A DNA stretch of 64,000 bases from Paracoccus laeviglucosivorans (GTDB lineage: Bacteria > Pseudomonadota > Alphaproteobacteria > Rhodobacterales > Rhodobacteraceae). Within the stretch, counting starts at the first letter, position 1. Every line of letters starts with the position of its first letter. Both the position numbers and the translations under genes were made by a program. The notes under the pieces were generated by a model, which searched no databases, was not told where the DNA came from, and saw only the letters and a program-made list of their open reading frames with translations. The stretch is taken from NCBI RefSeq assembly GCF_900182695.1, contig NZ_FXTK01000013.1, positions 53,933 through 117,932 of the forward strand, in the 5' to 3' direction. Below are positions 17,590-26,872 of the stretch, one piece after another.

Positions 17590-18462
17590 CTATTCTTTGT
17601 GCTCACGCGACCAGCGCAGACCGCGTGCGGTCAACAGGGCGGATGCAAAGATCACGGCAGCCCCGATCCATGTCGCCGCAGGCGCGATTTCGCCAAAGAA
17701 AAGAAAGGCCAGAACTGCCACGATCGGCAAGCGAAGGAAATCCAATGGTGCCAGAAATGACGCATCGGCCATCGAAAACGCCCGTGTGATCAGCGTCATG
17801 TTCATCGCACCAAGGAAACCTTGCAAAGCCAGCAACCCAAGCTGTGCGGGCGTGGGCGTTTGCCAGACCGGCAAAGCGACCAGCAGCCCAAGCGGAACCA
17901 TGCTTAACAAATTCCACGCGACAAGCTGATCGGTCGTGTCGCGCTGCGCCATCTTGCGCAGGATCAATTGGATCGTCGCCGTCAGGATCGCGCCCGCCAG
18001 CGCAAACAGCAGCCACGGATCGAAGGCAGTTGCGCCGGGACGGATGATGATCGTGATGCCGATGAAACCGGCCAGCACAGCCAGCAAACGCTCGGCCCCG
18101 ATGCGTTCGCGCAGGAACAGCCACGCGCCCAACGTCAGAAAGATCGGCATGGTGAAATTGATCGCCGTCGCATCAGCCAAGGGCGCATGGGCAAAAGCCA
18201 CGAACAGCGTCACCAGCGATGCCAGCTTCAGCGCCGCACGCAGCACATGCATCCAGCGATAGGACGAGGCGCGCAGATCGACCCGCCCCACGATCCAGGG
18301 CAGCACCGCAATCAACCCGAACAATGCGCGGAAAAAGCCGATGATCAGCGGATGCACCCCGCCCGCCAGACTGCGCACGATCACCGCGTCCAGCCCGGCC
18401 AGCAGCGTGGCGCCAATCATCATGGCGACCGCGATCCCTTTGCGTTGATCGGCTCCACCCAT
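17590..18462 (-). CDS. EamA/DMT-family transporter
   Basis: An inner-membrane protein with about ten hydrophobic helices in two EamA repeats (for example MMIGATLLAGLDAVIVRSLA, FHxR-like region GFFRALFGLIAVLPWIV, and LGAWLFLRERIGAERLL ending the first repeat). Members export metabolites or amino acids; the substrate is not predictable. The start at 18462 has AGGGGGG 8 bp upstream and gives 290 aa; an ATG at 18480 is also possible. It is upstream of, and on the same strand as, the transporter operon but separated from it by that operon's own promoter. Confidence 0.82.
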   Translation of the reverse strand: MGGADQRKGIAVAMMIGATLLAGLDAVIVRSLAGGVHPLIIGFFRALFGLIAVLPWIVGRVDLRASSYRWMHVLRAALKLASLVTLFVAFAHAPLADATAINFTMPIFLTLGAWLFLRERIGAERLLAVLAGFIGITIIIRPGATAFDPWLLFALAGAILTATIQLILRKMAQRDTTDQLVAWNLLSMVPLGLLVALPVWQTPTPAQLGLLALQGFLGAMNMTLITRAFSMADASFLAPLDFLRLPIVAVLAFLFFGEIAPAATWIGAAVIFASALLTARGLRWSREHKE

Positions 18463-18617
18463 CGACACGGCCCCCCTCATGTCCCCGGCGCTGCATGTGT
18501 AAGCGGCGTGGACCAACCAAGTCCATAACTGAAATACAAGAATATCAGAATCCCTGCATCTGCGTTTCGTAACCAGCCCGTGCTAGGCTGCCCGCAATTG
18601 CCATGCAGGAGACGCGG

Positions 18618-19043
18618 ATGACCAAGAACACCGACGCATCCCAACCGAAGCTGCTATCCGGCGGCAACCCGCAGATCCCCAAGGGTGACGGCGACGGCCC
18701 GGTGCAGGCCTATATCGCCGCCATGCCCGGCTGGAAAAGCCCGGTCGGCGCAAGGCTTGATGCCTTGATCGCAAGCACCGTTCCGGGCGTGCGCAAGGCG
18801 GTCAAGTGGAACTCACCGCTATACGGCGTCGAGGGGCAGGGCTTTTTTCTTGGCGTCCATTGCTTTGCGAAATACATCAAGCTGGCGTTCTTCAAGGGCA
18901 GCGCACTTGATCCCAAGCCTCCGGTCGCGTCGAAAGATGAAAATACGCGCTATTTCCACATCCACGAGAATGAAGAATTCGACGAGGCGCAGCTTGCAAG
19001 CTGGATCAAGCAGGCCGCAGCGATACCGGGCTGGATGACCTGA
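18618..19043 (+). CDS. DUF1801-domain protein
   Basis: A 141-aa cytoplasmic protein with the DUF1801 (YdhG-like) fold: PVQAYIAAMPGW, LDALIASTVPGVRKAVKWNSPLYG, FAKYIKLAFFKGS, and a C-terminal helix. The start at 18618 follows AGGAGA by 7 bp; an ATG at 18603 is upstream of that site. The function of the family is not established. It stands alone, divergent from the DMT transporter. Confidence 0.82.
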   Translation: MTKNTDASQPKLLSGGNPQIPKGDGDGPVQAYIAAMPGWKSPVGARLDALIASTVPGVRKAVKWNSPLYGVEGQGFFLGVHCFAKYIKLAFFKGSALDPKPPVASKDENTRYFHIHENEEFDEAQLASWIKQAAAIPGWMT

Positions 19044-19350
19044 TTAGCCGGGGACCATTAAGCTGCACGGCATCCAGGACGTTCCTGCCGCAGCAAGACG
19101 GGCGACAAGACCGGATGCCTTGGCCCCTTCACGTCGCCACCGACGCGTTTATGCTCGGCACGATGCGACGAATGTCCAGGCATCCAAAACAGCCCAGGAT
19201 CGACCATGCCCGATCTCGGTCAGGAATGGGTGGTGATGGCCTTGCGGGTGGCAGGTTCCATAAGGCGAAACCAATGTATCGGCATTTTCGTTGGCCGTGA
19301 AAATCGCCCAAGCGAAAACGTCGGCAAAATAAGGGTAAGTGAGAGAAAGG
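19044..19350. other. Intergenic stretch with no recognisable feature
   Basis: About 300 bp between the DUF1801 gene and the tRNA. Two overlapping short frames on opposite strands (around 19115-19311) lack a ribosome site and recognisable composition, and I do not support them. No hairpin with a T-run was seen. Confidence 0.5.
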
Positions 19351-19440
19351 TGGCGGAGACGAAGGGATTCGAACCCTCGAGACGGTTCCCCGTCTGCACC
19401 CTTAGCAGGGGTGTGCCTTCGACCACTCGGCCACGTCTCC
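19351..19440 (-). tRNA. tRNA-Ser (GCU anticodon)
   Basis: On the minus strand the 5' end GGAGACG pairs with CGTCTCC at the 3' end, followed by the discriminator G and an encoded CCA. The T-loop reads GGTTCGAATCC. The anticodon loop (CCTGCTAAG) carries GCT, and a long variable arm (GCAGACGGGG to CCGTCTC) marks a class II serine tRNA. Total length is 90 nt with CCA. Confidence 0.95.
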
Positions 19441-19578
19441 GCCGCCCCGTATATGGATCGGGGGTCTAGGAAACAAGGGCTTTCTGACAAAACCATATCT
19501 TTGCGGCAACAGTCCTGTTGCGGGGTGATTTCCCTGAACTTATCGCGCCTTGTGGGCGATATGGGCGCCGGTTCGGGC

Positions 19579-21291
19579 CTAGTTCGCCCGCTGCATCACC
19601 AGCGAAGCAAGATCGTCGAACATCGACGCGATACCGCGGCCCGCCTGCGCGATGAACAGGGCACGCCTTTCGATGAAACCCGGATCGGCCTGCGCGGCCA
19701 GACGGGCATCGACCATCCGGCGACGGGTCGCGCCATCGGCCTGCGTCCAGTCCGAGGGCAGCAGGCATTCGTGCAAAAGCTGGGCATCACCAAGCATTGC
19801 CTCGATCTTGAAGGTATTTGACGGGATCGCGCAAACCGGACGCCCGGCGCAAAGCGCGGCAACCAGACCGTGAAAGCGGCCCGTCAACCAACCCCTTGCC
19901 GACATCAGATCGGGGGCCTGAAGCAGCCGGGGAAATGCTGTGCCGTCCTGTGCCGCGCGTGTCCTCAGCGCTGCCAGAGATCCGTATGGCATGGCATAGA
20001 AAGCGGCCTCCTGCCTTTGGGCAAAGTCCTGCAATTCATGCGATACCTGCGGCAGCACGCTGTCGATCACCGCAAGATCGTGCGGCGCATCATCAAAGCG
20101 GCCCTGTGCGTAAAACGGCGCAAACCCGGCAATCGACACATCGGCCAGATGCCTTGCGCCCAACCCCTCGGGAAGTTCGGCAAGCGAGGCGCGGTCGCGC
20201 ACATAGATACGGTCGAACGCCCGCAGGCTTTGCGCGAATGACGGCGGATTGTCCTGCCAGACCGAATTCATCAGCACGACGGGAACGCCGCGTTCCTTGG
20301 CCTTTTCGCAGCACCGCAGCAACTCGGCCGCACGCGCCGCGCCGTGATGCATCGTGCCTTCGCCGTTCAGGACGATCAGCCGCGGGGCGCTGTCATGCAA
20401 AAGCTGGTCGAATGTCAGTTCGTCATTCGCCCAGCCGATTTCGTGCAGGCCCCTCGCCGCCAACCCCTGTCGGATCGCGGCGCAGGCAAAGGTCGTTCCG
20501 GCGTGAAAGCCCTGCCCCAGCCTGCCCGTATCGTTCAGCAGGATATAGCCCGGCCCAGACCCGGCGGCGGGCGGCAGATAGGCGTTCTTGCGCGGAGCCG
20601 GGGGAAAACGGACCACGGCGCGCGCAGTCGCCCATTGATGGACCACCTGCTTGCGATTGAAGCGTTCGAAAACCGTATCGACGCGCTGCGCACGATGGAT
20701 GATTTCGCGCGCGATGCAATCGGCAATGGTGCTGCCGTCGAATGTTGCATCGATCCGGCGCAGCAGGTTTGCGATCATGTCGCCATGGCCGATGACATAG
20801 GCCGTCAACCCGTCAAAGATCGGAATGCGGCGCTGAACCTGACCCGGTTCACCCATGGGCGTCACAGCACGCTCGGTTTCGTAAAGTTTCAGCGTGTTGG
20901 CAAACAGGCTGGCCAGAATGGCGATCCGTGCCTCGTTCCGGTCGGGGCTGTGATCGGCGATCGTCTCGCACGCTGAAACAAGCCAGCGCGTGTCCAGCAC
21001 CTCCAGCAGGAAATTGGCCTGATCGTGCCACATCGCAGTGAAGCGGCGCATGTTTTCGTCGGTATTGATGCCACGCCGGATGGCAGCGATCAAAGCGGCA
21101 TGGGCGAATTTCAGGCCGCTTTGCCCGGAAAACTCGCCCCGCAGCATTTGCAGGTGATCGGCGAACGCGTCGTTGCGACCATAGGCGGCGGCATGGGGCG
21201 GGCCCAGGACGATCTCATGGCGCAGTGCCGCGAAGTCCAGCGCCGCTGCACCGTTCAGAAAGTTTTCGTCCAGCACTGGCCCGTGATCCAT
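19579..21291 (-). CDS. Polysaccharide pyruvyl transferase-like protein with a long N-terminal extension
   Basis: A 570-aa protein. The C-terminal half (about 250-540) has polysaccharide pyruvyl transferase (CsaB/WcaK) features: GQGFHAGTTFACAAIRQGL, LIVLNGEGTMHHG, VPVVLMNSVWQ, and the late GRFHGLVAALCAGRPVCAIP with NTFKIEAML. This family transfers pyruvate from PEP to sugars of surface polysaccharides or polymers. The N-terminal 240 residues (MDHGPVLDENFLNGAAALDF onward) are not part of that fold and I do not recognise them; they contain HGDMIANLLRRID. The start has only a weak ribosome site. It is monocistronic beside the tRNA. Confidence 0.7.
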   Translation of the reverse strand: MDHGPVLDENFLNGAAALDFAALRHEIVLGPPHAAAYGRNDAFADHLQMLRGEFSGQSGLKFAHAALIAAIRRGINTDENMRRFTAMWHDQANFLLEVLDTRWLVSACETIADHSPDRNEARIAILASLFANTLKLYETERAVTPMGEPGQVQRRIPIFDGLTAYVIGHGDMIANLLRRIDATFDGSTIADCIAREIIHRAQRVDTVFERFNRKQVVHQWATARAVVRFPPAPRKNAYLPPAAGSGPGYILLNDTGRLGQGFHAGTTFACAAIRQGLAARGLHEIGWANDELTFDQLLHDSAPRLIVLNGEGTMHHGAARAAELLRCCEKAKERGVPVVLMNSVWQDNPPSFAQSLRAFDRIYVRDRASLAELPEGLGARHLADVSIAGFAPFYAQGRFDDAPHDLAVIDSVLPQVSHELQDFAQRQEAAFYAMPYGSLAALRTRAAQDGTAFPRLLQAPDLMSARGWLTGRFHGLVAALCAGRPVCAIPSNTFKIEAMLGDAQLLHECLLPSDWTQADGATRRRMVDARLAAQADPGFIERRALFIAQAGRGIASMFDDLASLVMQRAN

Positions 21292-21385
21292 TCCAAGATA
21301 CCCGCCGCATCATTGGCGCATATCTTCAAGGCGAGGCAAGCCCGCAAACGAAACTGGCCGCCGGTCATCCCGGCGGCCCATTTCG

Positions 21386-22330
21386 TCAGTCCAGCGGCTT
21401 CAGCCCCGCTTCGATCTGGTCGCGCCGACCTTCAAGAAAGGGCGGCAGCGACAAGCTTTCGCCAAGCGTTGCCAGCGGTTCGTCCACGGCAAAGCCGGGT
21501 TCGTCTGTCGCGATCTCGAACAGGTTGCCGCCCGGTTCGCGGAAGTAAAGCGAGCGGAAATAGTAGCGCTCGACCTCGCCGGAACTGGGAACGCGCATTT
21601 CTTTCAGGCGCTGCGCCCAGGCGTGGATCGTGGGCTTGTCCGGCACGCGGAATGCGACGTGATGCACCCCGCCCGCACCCTGACGTGCCACGGGCAGATC
21701 GGGCTGGACGGCGACGTGCAGTTCTGCTGACGGGCCACCCTGCCCCATCTGGAACACATGCACCGAACCGTGACCGTCCGGGCTGGCATAGTCGCGCACC
21801 TTGGTCATGTTCATCACATGGGTCAGCACCAGTTCCGTCGGCGCCAGATCAGGGACCGAAATGGTGATCGGGCCAAGACCGTGGATCTGGTGCTGCGCAG
21901 GGACAGAGCTTTTGTCCCATGCCGCCGCGACCACGCCCGGCGCGTCCTGGGTCAGGCGGAAACGCTGGCCCTCGGGGTCTTCGAAATCAAGGCTGGTGCG
22001 TCCGTCAAGGCTGCCCACCTGCCCGACCGTCAGGCCGCGATCCGCCAGCCGACCAGCCCAGAAATCAAAGCTGTCCGCGCCGATACGCAGGCCCGTGCGG
22101 CTGATCGAATGCGTCCCGCGACGTTCCCGCGCAGCAGGCCAGTCGAAAAAGGTCAGATCGGTTCCGGGTTGGGCCAGACCGTCGGCATAAAACAGGTGAT
22201 AGGCCGAGGTATCGTCCTGATTGACGGTTTTCTTGACCAGCCGCAGGCCAAGCGTTTCGGTATAGAATTGCTTGTTTTCGCGGGCCTGCGCCGTGATGGC
22301 CGTCAGGTGGTGAATTCCGGTGAGCTGCAT
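21386..22330 (-). CDS. Ring-cleaving dioxygenase of the VOC/glyoxalase superfamily (MhqO/MhqA-like)
   Basis: A 314-aa protein with two VOC modules: [15 protein letters not shown] start ([18 protein letters not shown]) with metal-binding His, and a second module near [12 protein letters not shown], closing with [20 protein letters not shown]. Relatives open hydroquinones or catechols and confer resistance to methylhydroquinone-type electrophiles. The start at 22330 has AAGGAGG 6 bp upstream; the frame to 22402 would run into the regulatory gap. It is divergent from a LysR regulator, which probably controls it. Confidence 0.87.
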   Translation of the reverse strand: MQLTGIHHLTAITAQARENKQFYTETLGLRLVKKTVNQDDTSAYHLFYADGLAQPGTDLTFFDWPAARERRGTHSISRTGLRIGADSFDFWAGRLADRGLTVGQVGSLDGRTSLDFEDPEGQRFRLTQDAPGVVAAAWDKSSVPAQHQIHGLGPITISVPDLAPTELVLTHVMNMTKVRDYASPDGHGSVHVFQMGQGGPSAELHVAVQPDLPVARQGAGGVHHVAFRVPDKPTIHAWAQRLKEMRVPSSGEVERYYFRSLYFREPGGNLFEIATDEPGFAVDEPLATLGESLSLPPFLEGRRDQIEAGLKPLD

Positions 22331-22467
22331 GATGCGCCTCCTTTCGTTGGGATCAATATCAGCCAGCGCAGGCGTTTCCGCCACTGGCGCAGTCCGAAAC
22401 ATCGCGTTCGGTTTTGCAGAACGGAATCGGGCTGGTCGCCAAGGCCCGCCCCGCCTATCCTGCGGTA

Positions 22468-23394
22468 ATGCGATACGATCTGAACGACCTTGAAACCTTT
22501 CTGACAGTGATGGAGCTGGGCACGGTCACGGCGGCAGCCGCACGGCTGAACCTGTCGAAATCCGTGGTCAGCAAGCGCATCACCGATCTGGAAGCGACGC
22601 TGGGCGCGGCGCTGTTTCGCCGCAACGCGGGCCGCATCACCCCGACCGAGGCGGCGCTGCATCTGGCCGACCGCCTGCGTCCCGCGCTGGCCGAACTGAT
22701 CGCCGCCGCCGAAAGCACCGCATGGGACATGGACGGGGTCGCGGCATTGCGCGGCAGCCTGTCGATTTCCGCCCCGATGAGCTTTGGCATCCTGCATCTT
22801 GGCCCCATCATCGCGCGTTTCGCCAAGGCCAATCCCGAACTGGAAATCAGCGTCAGCTATGACGACCGCACCCGCGATCTGGCGCGCGAAGGCATCGACA
22901 TCGGCATCCGCGTCGGCAAGCTGCGCGACAAGGCCTTGATGCAAAAGAAACTATGCGAGGATGAGGCCGTTCCCTGCGCCAGCCCCGCCTATCTGGACAG
23001 GCATGGCCGCCCGCAGACGCTGAACGATCTGCGCGACCATCAGGTCATCGGCTATAGCCATGTGCCGAACAGCCGGATCTGGGAATTTCAGGACCGCGAC
23101 CGTTTCATCTCGCAACCCGTCGAAAGCCGCATCTCGCTGAACAACGGCGAGGCGATCCGCGACATGGCCATCGAAGGGCTGGGCATCGCCATGCTGCCAA
23201 GTTTTATCGTCGCCCGCGAAATCGGCAATGGCCGGCTGGAACGGATATTGCCCGATTACGCCACGCGCCGTCTGCCCATCACGGCCGTCTGGCCACCCGT
23301 TACCCCGATGCCCGCCAAGCTGCGACGTTTCATCGATCACGTTGCATCGGAACTGAAAGACCCGCCCTGGCAGGTTGGAAAGGAAAAATCATGA
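22468..23394 (+). CDS. LysR-family transcriptional regulator
   Basis: A 308-aa LTTR with an N-terminal helix-turn-helix (about 2-60; [41 protein letters not shown]) and a periplasmic-binding-like effector domain (about 90-300). The start at 22468 gives the normal spacing to the HTH; no strong ribosome site precedes it. It is divergent from the VOC dioxygenase gene across 137 bp and its stop overlaps the luciferase-like gene by 4 bp. It probably controls both sides in response to a quinone-like or aromatic effector (inference). Confidence 0.9.
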   Translation: MRYDLNDLETFLTVMELGTVTAAAARLNLSKSVVSKRITDLEATLGAALFRRNAGRITPTEAALHLADRLRPALAELIAAAESTAWDMDGVAALRGSLSISAPMSFGILHLGPIIARFAKANPELEISVSYDDRTRDLAREGIDIGIRVGKLRDKALMQKKLCEDEAVPCASPAYLDRHGRPQTLNDLRDHQVIGYSHVPNSRIWEFQDRDRFISQPVESRISLNNGEAIRDMAIEGLGIAMLPSFIVAREIGNGRLERILPDYATRRLPITAVWPPVTPMPAKLRRFIDHVASELKDPPWQVGKEKS

Positions 23395-24410
23395 AGAAAA
23401 TCGGTTTCCTGTCATTCGGTCACTGGTCATCCGATCCGGGCTCTGCCGCGCGCAGCGCCCAGGACGTGCTGCTGCAATCCATTGATCTTGCCATCGCCGC
23501 CGAGGAGATGGGCGCGGACGGCGCCTATTTCCGGGTCCACCATTTCGCGCGTCAGCTTGGCTCCCCGTTTCCGCTGCTTTCCGCCATCGGCGCGCGCACC
23601 AAAAGCATCGAGATCGGCACGGCGGTCATCGACATGCGCTATGAAAACCCGCTGTATATGGCCGAGGATGCGGGCGCAGCCGATCTTATCTCGCAGGGGC
23701 GGTTGCAGCTTGGCATCTCGCGCGGGTCGCCCGAACAGGTGATCGATGGCTGGCGTTATTTCGGCTATCAGCCCGCCGTGGGCGAAAGCGATGCCGATAT
23801 GGCCCGCCGCCATGCCGAGGTGTTCCTGAACGTCATCGAAGGCAAGGGTTTTGCCGAACCGAACCCGCGCCCGATGTTTCCCAACCCGCCGGGCCTGCTG
23901 CGCCCCGAACCGCATTCGCCGGGGCTGCGCGAACGCATCTGGTGGGGCGCATCTTCCAACGCGACGGCGAAATGGGCGGCGACGCTGGGGGTAAACCTGC
24001 AAAGTTCGACCCTGAAGGACGATGAAAACGGCAAGCCGTTTCATGTTCAGCAGGCCGAACAGATCCGCTATTTCCGCGACACATGGGCCGAAATCGGCCA
24101 TGAACGCGCGCCCCGCGTGTCGGTCAGCCGCTCGATCTTTCCGCTGCTGAGCGATCAGGACCGCCGCTATTTCGGGCATGGCGGCAAGGAACAGGATCAG
24201 GTCGGCGTCATCGACAAGACCCGCGCGATCTTTGGCCGTGGCTATACCGCCGAACCCGACAAGCTGATCGACGCGCTGAAAGACGACGAAGGCATCGCCG
24301 AGGCGGATACCCTGCTGCTGACGATCCCGAACCAGCTTGGCGTGGATTACAACGCCTATCTGATCGAAGCCATCTTGAAACATGTCGCCCCCGCATTGGG
24401 CTGGCGCTAG
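23391..24410 (+). CDS. Luciferase-like (LLM class) flavin-dependent oxidoreductase
   Basis: A 339-aa TIM-barrel protein of the bacterial luciferase-like family: [47 protein letters not shown] and ADTLLLTIPNQLG. Such enzymes use FMNH2 or F420-type cofactors to oxidise small organic compounds. The ATGA overlap with the LysR gene and an AAAGGAAA site indicate translational coupling. Downstream by 12 bp is the Kef-type antiporter, so the three + strand genes may be one transcript. Confidence 0.87.
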   Translation: MKKIGFLSFGHWSSDPGSAARSAQDVLLQSIDLAIAAEEMGADGAYFRVHHFARQLGSPFPLLSAIGARTKSIEIGTAVIDMRYENPLYMAEDAGAADLISQGRLQLGISRGSPEQVIDGWRYFGYQPAVGESDADMARRHAEVFLNVIEGKGFAEPNPRPMFPNPPGLLRPEPHSPGLRERIWWGASSNATAKWAATLGVNLQSSTLKDDENGKPFHVQQAEQIRYFRDTWAEIGHERAPRVSVSRSIFPLLSDQDRRYFGHGGKEQDQVGVIDKTRAIFGRGYTAEPDKLIDALKDDEGIAEADTLLLTIPNQLGVDYNAYLIEAILKHVAPALGWR

Positions 24411-24422
24411 GGAACCCACATC

Positions 24423-26183
24423 ATGGCAGTGACCGAAGCAGCGGCCGGGGCCGCCCATCACGGCGGCGCAAGCATCGAAAGCGCCGTCATCCTTTTGGCT
24501 GCGGCGGTCATCGCCGTGCCGTTGTTTCGCAAGCTGGGCCTTGGCTCGGTGCTGGGCTATCTGGCGGCGGGTCTGGCGATCGGACCCTTTGGTCTGGGCC
24601 TGTTCGACGACCCGCAGTCGATCATCCATTTCGCCGAACTGGGCGTCGTGCTGTTTCTGTTCATCATCGGTCTGGAAATGCAGCCCTCGCGCCTTTGGGC
24701 CATGAGGGGAGAGATTTTCGGGCTGGGGCTGGCGCAGGTGGCGCTGGCGATCGGGGTTTTGACCTGCGTGGGTCTGGCGCTGGGTTTCTCGGTTCCGTCC
24801 AGCTTCGTGGCGGGGACGGGGTTCGTGCTGACCTCGACCGCGATCGTGATGCAGATGCTGGACGAACGCGGCCAGATGGCGCTGCCACAGGGTCGCCGCA
24901 TCATCGCGATCCTGTTGCTGGAAGACCTTGCCATCGTGCCGCTTCTGGCGCTGGTCGCCTTTCTCGCCCCCGGCGGCCCCGAGGTGACGCTGGCCGAACG
25001 CCTGACCAGCGTGGGCATCGGCCTTGCCGCCATCGCCGCGCTGGTGGTGGCCGGGCGTTACCTGCTGAACCCGATGTTCGGCCTGCTGGCCCGTTTCGGC
25101 GGACGCGAGGTGATGACCGCAGCCGCCCTGCTGGTCGTGCTGGGTGCTGCCGTGCTGATGCAGGCGGGCGGGCTTTCCATGGCGATGGGCGCATTCCTTG
25201 CGGGCGTCCTGCTGTCGGAATCCACCTTTCGCCACCAGCTTGAGGCGGACATCGAACCTTTCCGCGGGTTGCTGCTGGGCCTGTTCTTCCTTGGCGTCGG
25301 CATGGCGCTGGATCTGAACATCATCGCACAGAACTGGGCACTGATCGCCATTTGCGTGCCGGCCTACATGATCCTGAAAATGGGCGTCATCTACGGCATA
25401 GCCCGCCTGTTCAAAGCCCCGCACCCCGAGGCGCTGGAGCGTGCCGTCCTGATGGCGCAGGGCGGCGAATTCGCCTTTGTGCTGTATTCGGCGGCGATGG
25501 GTGTCGGCATCATCTCGGGTCAGGACAATGCAACGCTGACGGCCATCGTCATCGTCTCGATGGTGCTGACGCCGCTGATGATCATCCTGCATGACCGCCT
25601 TGCCCCCAAGGCCAAGATCTCGCTCGAAGGGGTCGAGGAAGCGCGCGACCTGAACGCCCGCGTGCTGATGGTGGGCTTTGGCCGCATGGGGCAGATCATC
25701 AGCCAACCGCTGATCGCGCGGGGCCATTCCATCTCGATCATCGAAAAAGACCCGCAGACCATTCGCGATGCCGACGAATTCGGCTTCAAGGTGTGGTATG
25801 GCGACGGCGCGCGGCTGGACATCCTGCACGCGGCAGGGGCCGAAAACGCCAGCCTGATCATCGCGGCGGCGGGCGACAAGGACGCGGTGACGCGCATCGT
25901 CGAACTGGCCAAGCATGAATTCCCGCTGGTCCCGGTGCTGGCCCGCGCATTCGACCGCGAACACGCGCTGGAACTGGTCAGGGTGGGTGCCGATTTCCAA
26001 CTGCGCGAGGTGCTGGAAAGCGCCTTTGCGATGGGCCGCGAGGCGCTGGAGCGGCTGGGCGACACCCCCGAGGAGATCGAGGAGGTCATGGCCGACATCC
26101 GTGGCCGCGATTCAAGCCGGTTCCAGATGGAATGCGTCGGCGGCATCTTTGCCGGGCGCGACCTGCTGTTGTCGAACCGCTAG
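24423..26183 (+). CDS. CPA2 monovalent cation:proton antiporter, KefB/KefC-like, with C-terminal TrkA-N domain
   Basis: A 586-aa inner-membrane antiporter. The membrane part (about 20-390) has the CPA2 signature GLELQPSRLW-like LFLFIIGLEMQPSRLW and the LLSESTFRHQLEADIEPF motif typical of Kef. A RCK/TrkA-N Rossmann domain follows (about 412-530; VLMVGFGRMGQIISQPL, YGDGARLDIL). Kef proteins expel K+ and acidify the cell when glutathione adducts of electrophiles bind. The upstream aromatic/quinone-type genes and the downstream K+ genes fit that role. Its stop overlaps the convergent kdpE stop by 4 bp. Confidence 0.9.
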   Translation: MAVTEAAAGAAHHGGASIESAVILLAAAVIAVPLFRKLGLGSVLGYLAAGLAIGPFGLGLFDDPQSIIHFAELGVVLFLFIIGLEMQPSRLWAMRGEIFGLGLAQVALAIGVLTCVGLALGFSVPSSFVAGTGFVLTSTAIVMQMLDERGQMALPQGRRIIAILLLEDLAIVPLLALVAFLAPGGPEVTLAERLTSVGIGLAAIAALVVAGRYLLNPMFGLLARFGGREVMTAAALLVVLGAAVLMQAGGLSMAMGAFLAGVLLSESTFRHQLEADIEPFRGLLLGLFFLGVGMALDLNIIAQNWALIAICVPAYMILKMGVIYGIARLFKAPHPEALERAVLMAQGGEFAFVLYSAAMGVGIISGQDNATLTAIVIVSMVLTPLMIILHDRLAPKAKISLEGVEEARDLNARVLMVGFGRMGQIISQPLIARGHSISIIEKDPQTIRDADEFGFKVWYGDGARLDILHAAGAENASLIIAAAGDKDAVTRIVELAKHEFPLVPVLARAFDREHALELVRVGADFQLREVLESAFAMGREALERLGDTPEEIEEVMADIRGRDSSRFQMECVGGIFAGRDLLLSNR

Positions 26184-26872
26184 GGCTGCGGTTCGGCCTG
26201 TGCCCAGCGATAACCCACGCCCGGTTCGGTCAGGATCATCGTCGGCCGGGCCGGGTCCAGTTCCAGCTTTTGCCGCAACTGCCCGATGAACACCCGCAGA
26301 TAGGGCACGTCGTCCACATGGGCCGGTCCCCAGACCTGTCCCAGCAGCTTGCGATGCGTCATCACGCGCCCCGCATTCTGCGCCAAAGCTGCCAGCAGAT
26401 CGAATTCCTTGGGCGTCAGGCGCAGCACCTCTCCGTCACGGCTGACCTGATGGGCGTCCAGATCAATGACCAGACCGCCCTGCGCAATCATCTCGATCCG
26501 CGCGGCGCGGCGCGGGCGCAGGCTGACGCGCAGCCGTGCCAGCAATTCACCGATGCCAAAGGGCTTGGGCACGAAATCATCGGCCCCAAGGTCCAGCGCC
26601 ATGATCTTTTCCATTTCCTGATCATGCGCGGACAGGACGATCACCGGCAGATCGGACCGCAGCCGCAGCCGTTCGATCACCTCTTTGCCGTTCATGTCGG
26701 GCAAGCCCAGATCAAGAATCATCAGGTCTGGCTCATGCGCGCTGATGCTGGCCAGCGCCTCGTGTCCGTTCGCGGCCAGCACGGTATCATAGCCCGCCGC
26801 CGTCAGGGCGTGGCCAAGGAAACGCTGAATCTGCGGTTCGTCATCGACGATCAGAATGGTCTGTCGGGTCAT
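26180..26872 (-). CDS. kdpE: KdpE-type response regulator (OmpR/PhoB family)
   Basis: A 230-aa regulator: receiver domain (1-118) with the acidic pocket D10/D11, phospho-acceptor D54 (MILDLGLPD) and the switch Lys in VPKPF, then a C-terminal winged helix (about 130-225; LRLTPKEFDLLAALAQNAGRV, VGYRW). The DVPYLRVFIGQLRQKLE segment is characteristic of KdpE. Its start overlaps the sensor gene stop by 4 bp. No kdpFABC operon lies in the window, so its targets are elsewhere or are the neighbouring kup (28540) or antiporter genes. Confidence 0.9.
   Translation of the reverse strand: MTRQTILIVDDEPQIQRFLGHALTAAGYDTVLAANGHEALASISAHEPDLMILDLGLPDMNGKEVIERLRLRSDLPVIVLSAHDQEMEKIMALDLGADDFVPKPFGIGELLARLRVSLRPRRAARIEMIAQGGLVIDLDAHQVSRDGEVLRLTPKEFDLLAALAQNAGRVMTHRKLLGQVWGPAHVDDVPYLRVFIGQLRQKLELDPARPTMILTEPGVGYRWAQAEPQP

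Noticed and set aside
19115..19311. Overlapping 60-residue frames on both strands near the tRNA
   Set aside because: No ribosome site, no recognisable motif, and both strands are equally open.
19351..19440. tRNA-Ser as an integration site for an island
   Set aside because: No integrase, no direct repeat of the tRNA 3' end and ordinary host-like genes on both sides.
23427..26000. Very long open frame on the minus strand (857 codons) opposite the LLM and Kef genes
   Set aside because: Composition is extreme in His, Arg, Asp and Gln, with no domain; it is the antisense shadow of high-GC coding DNA. Other long frames opposite real genes (for example 6754-8910, 14087-15694, 39629-41422) show the same and were left out.
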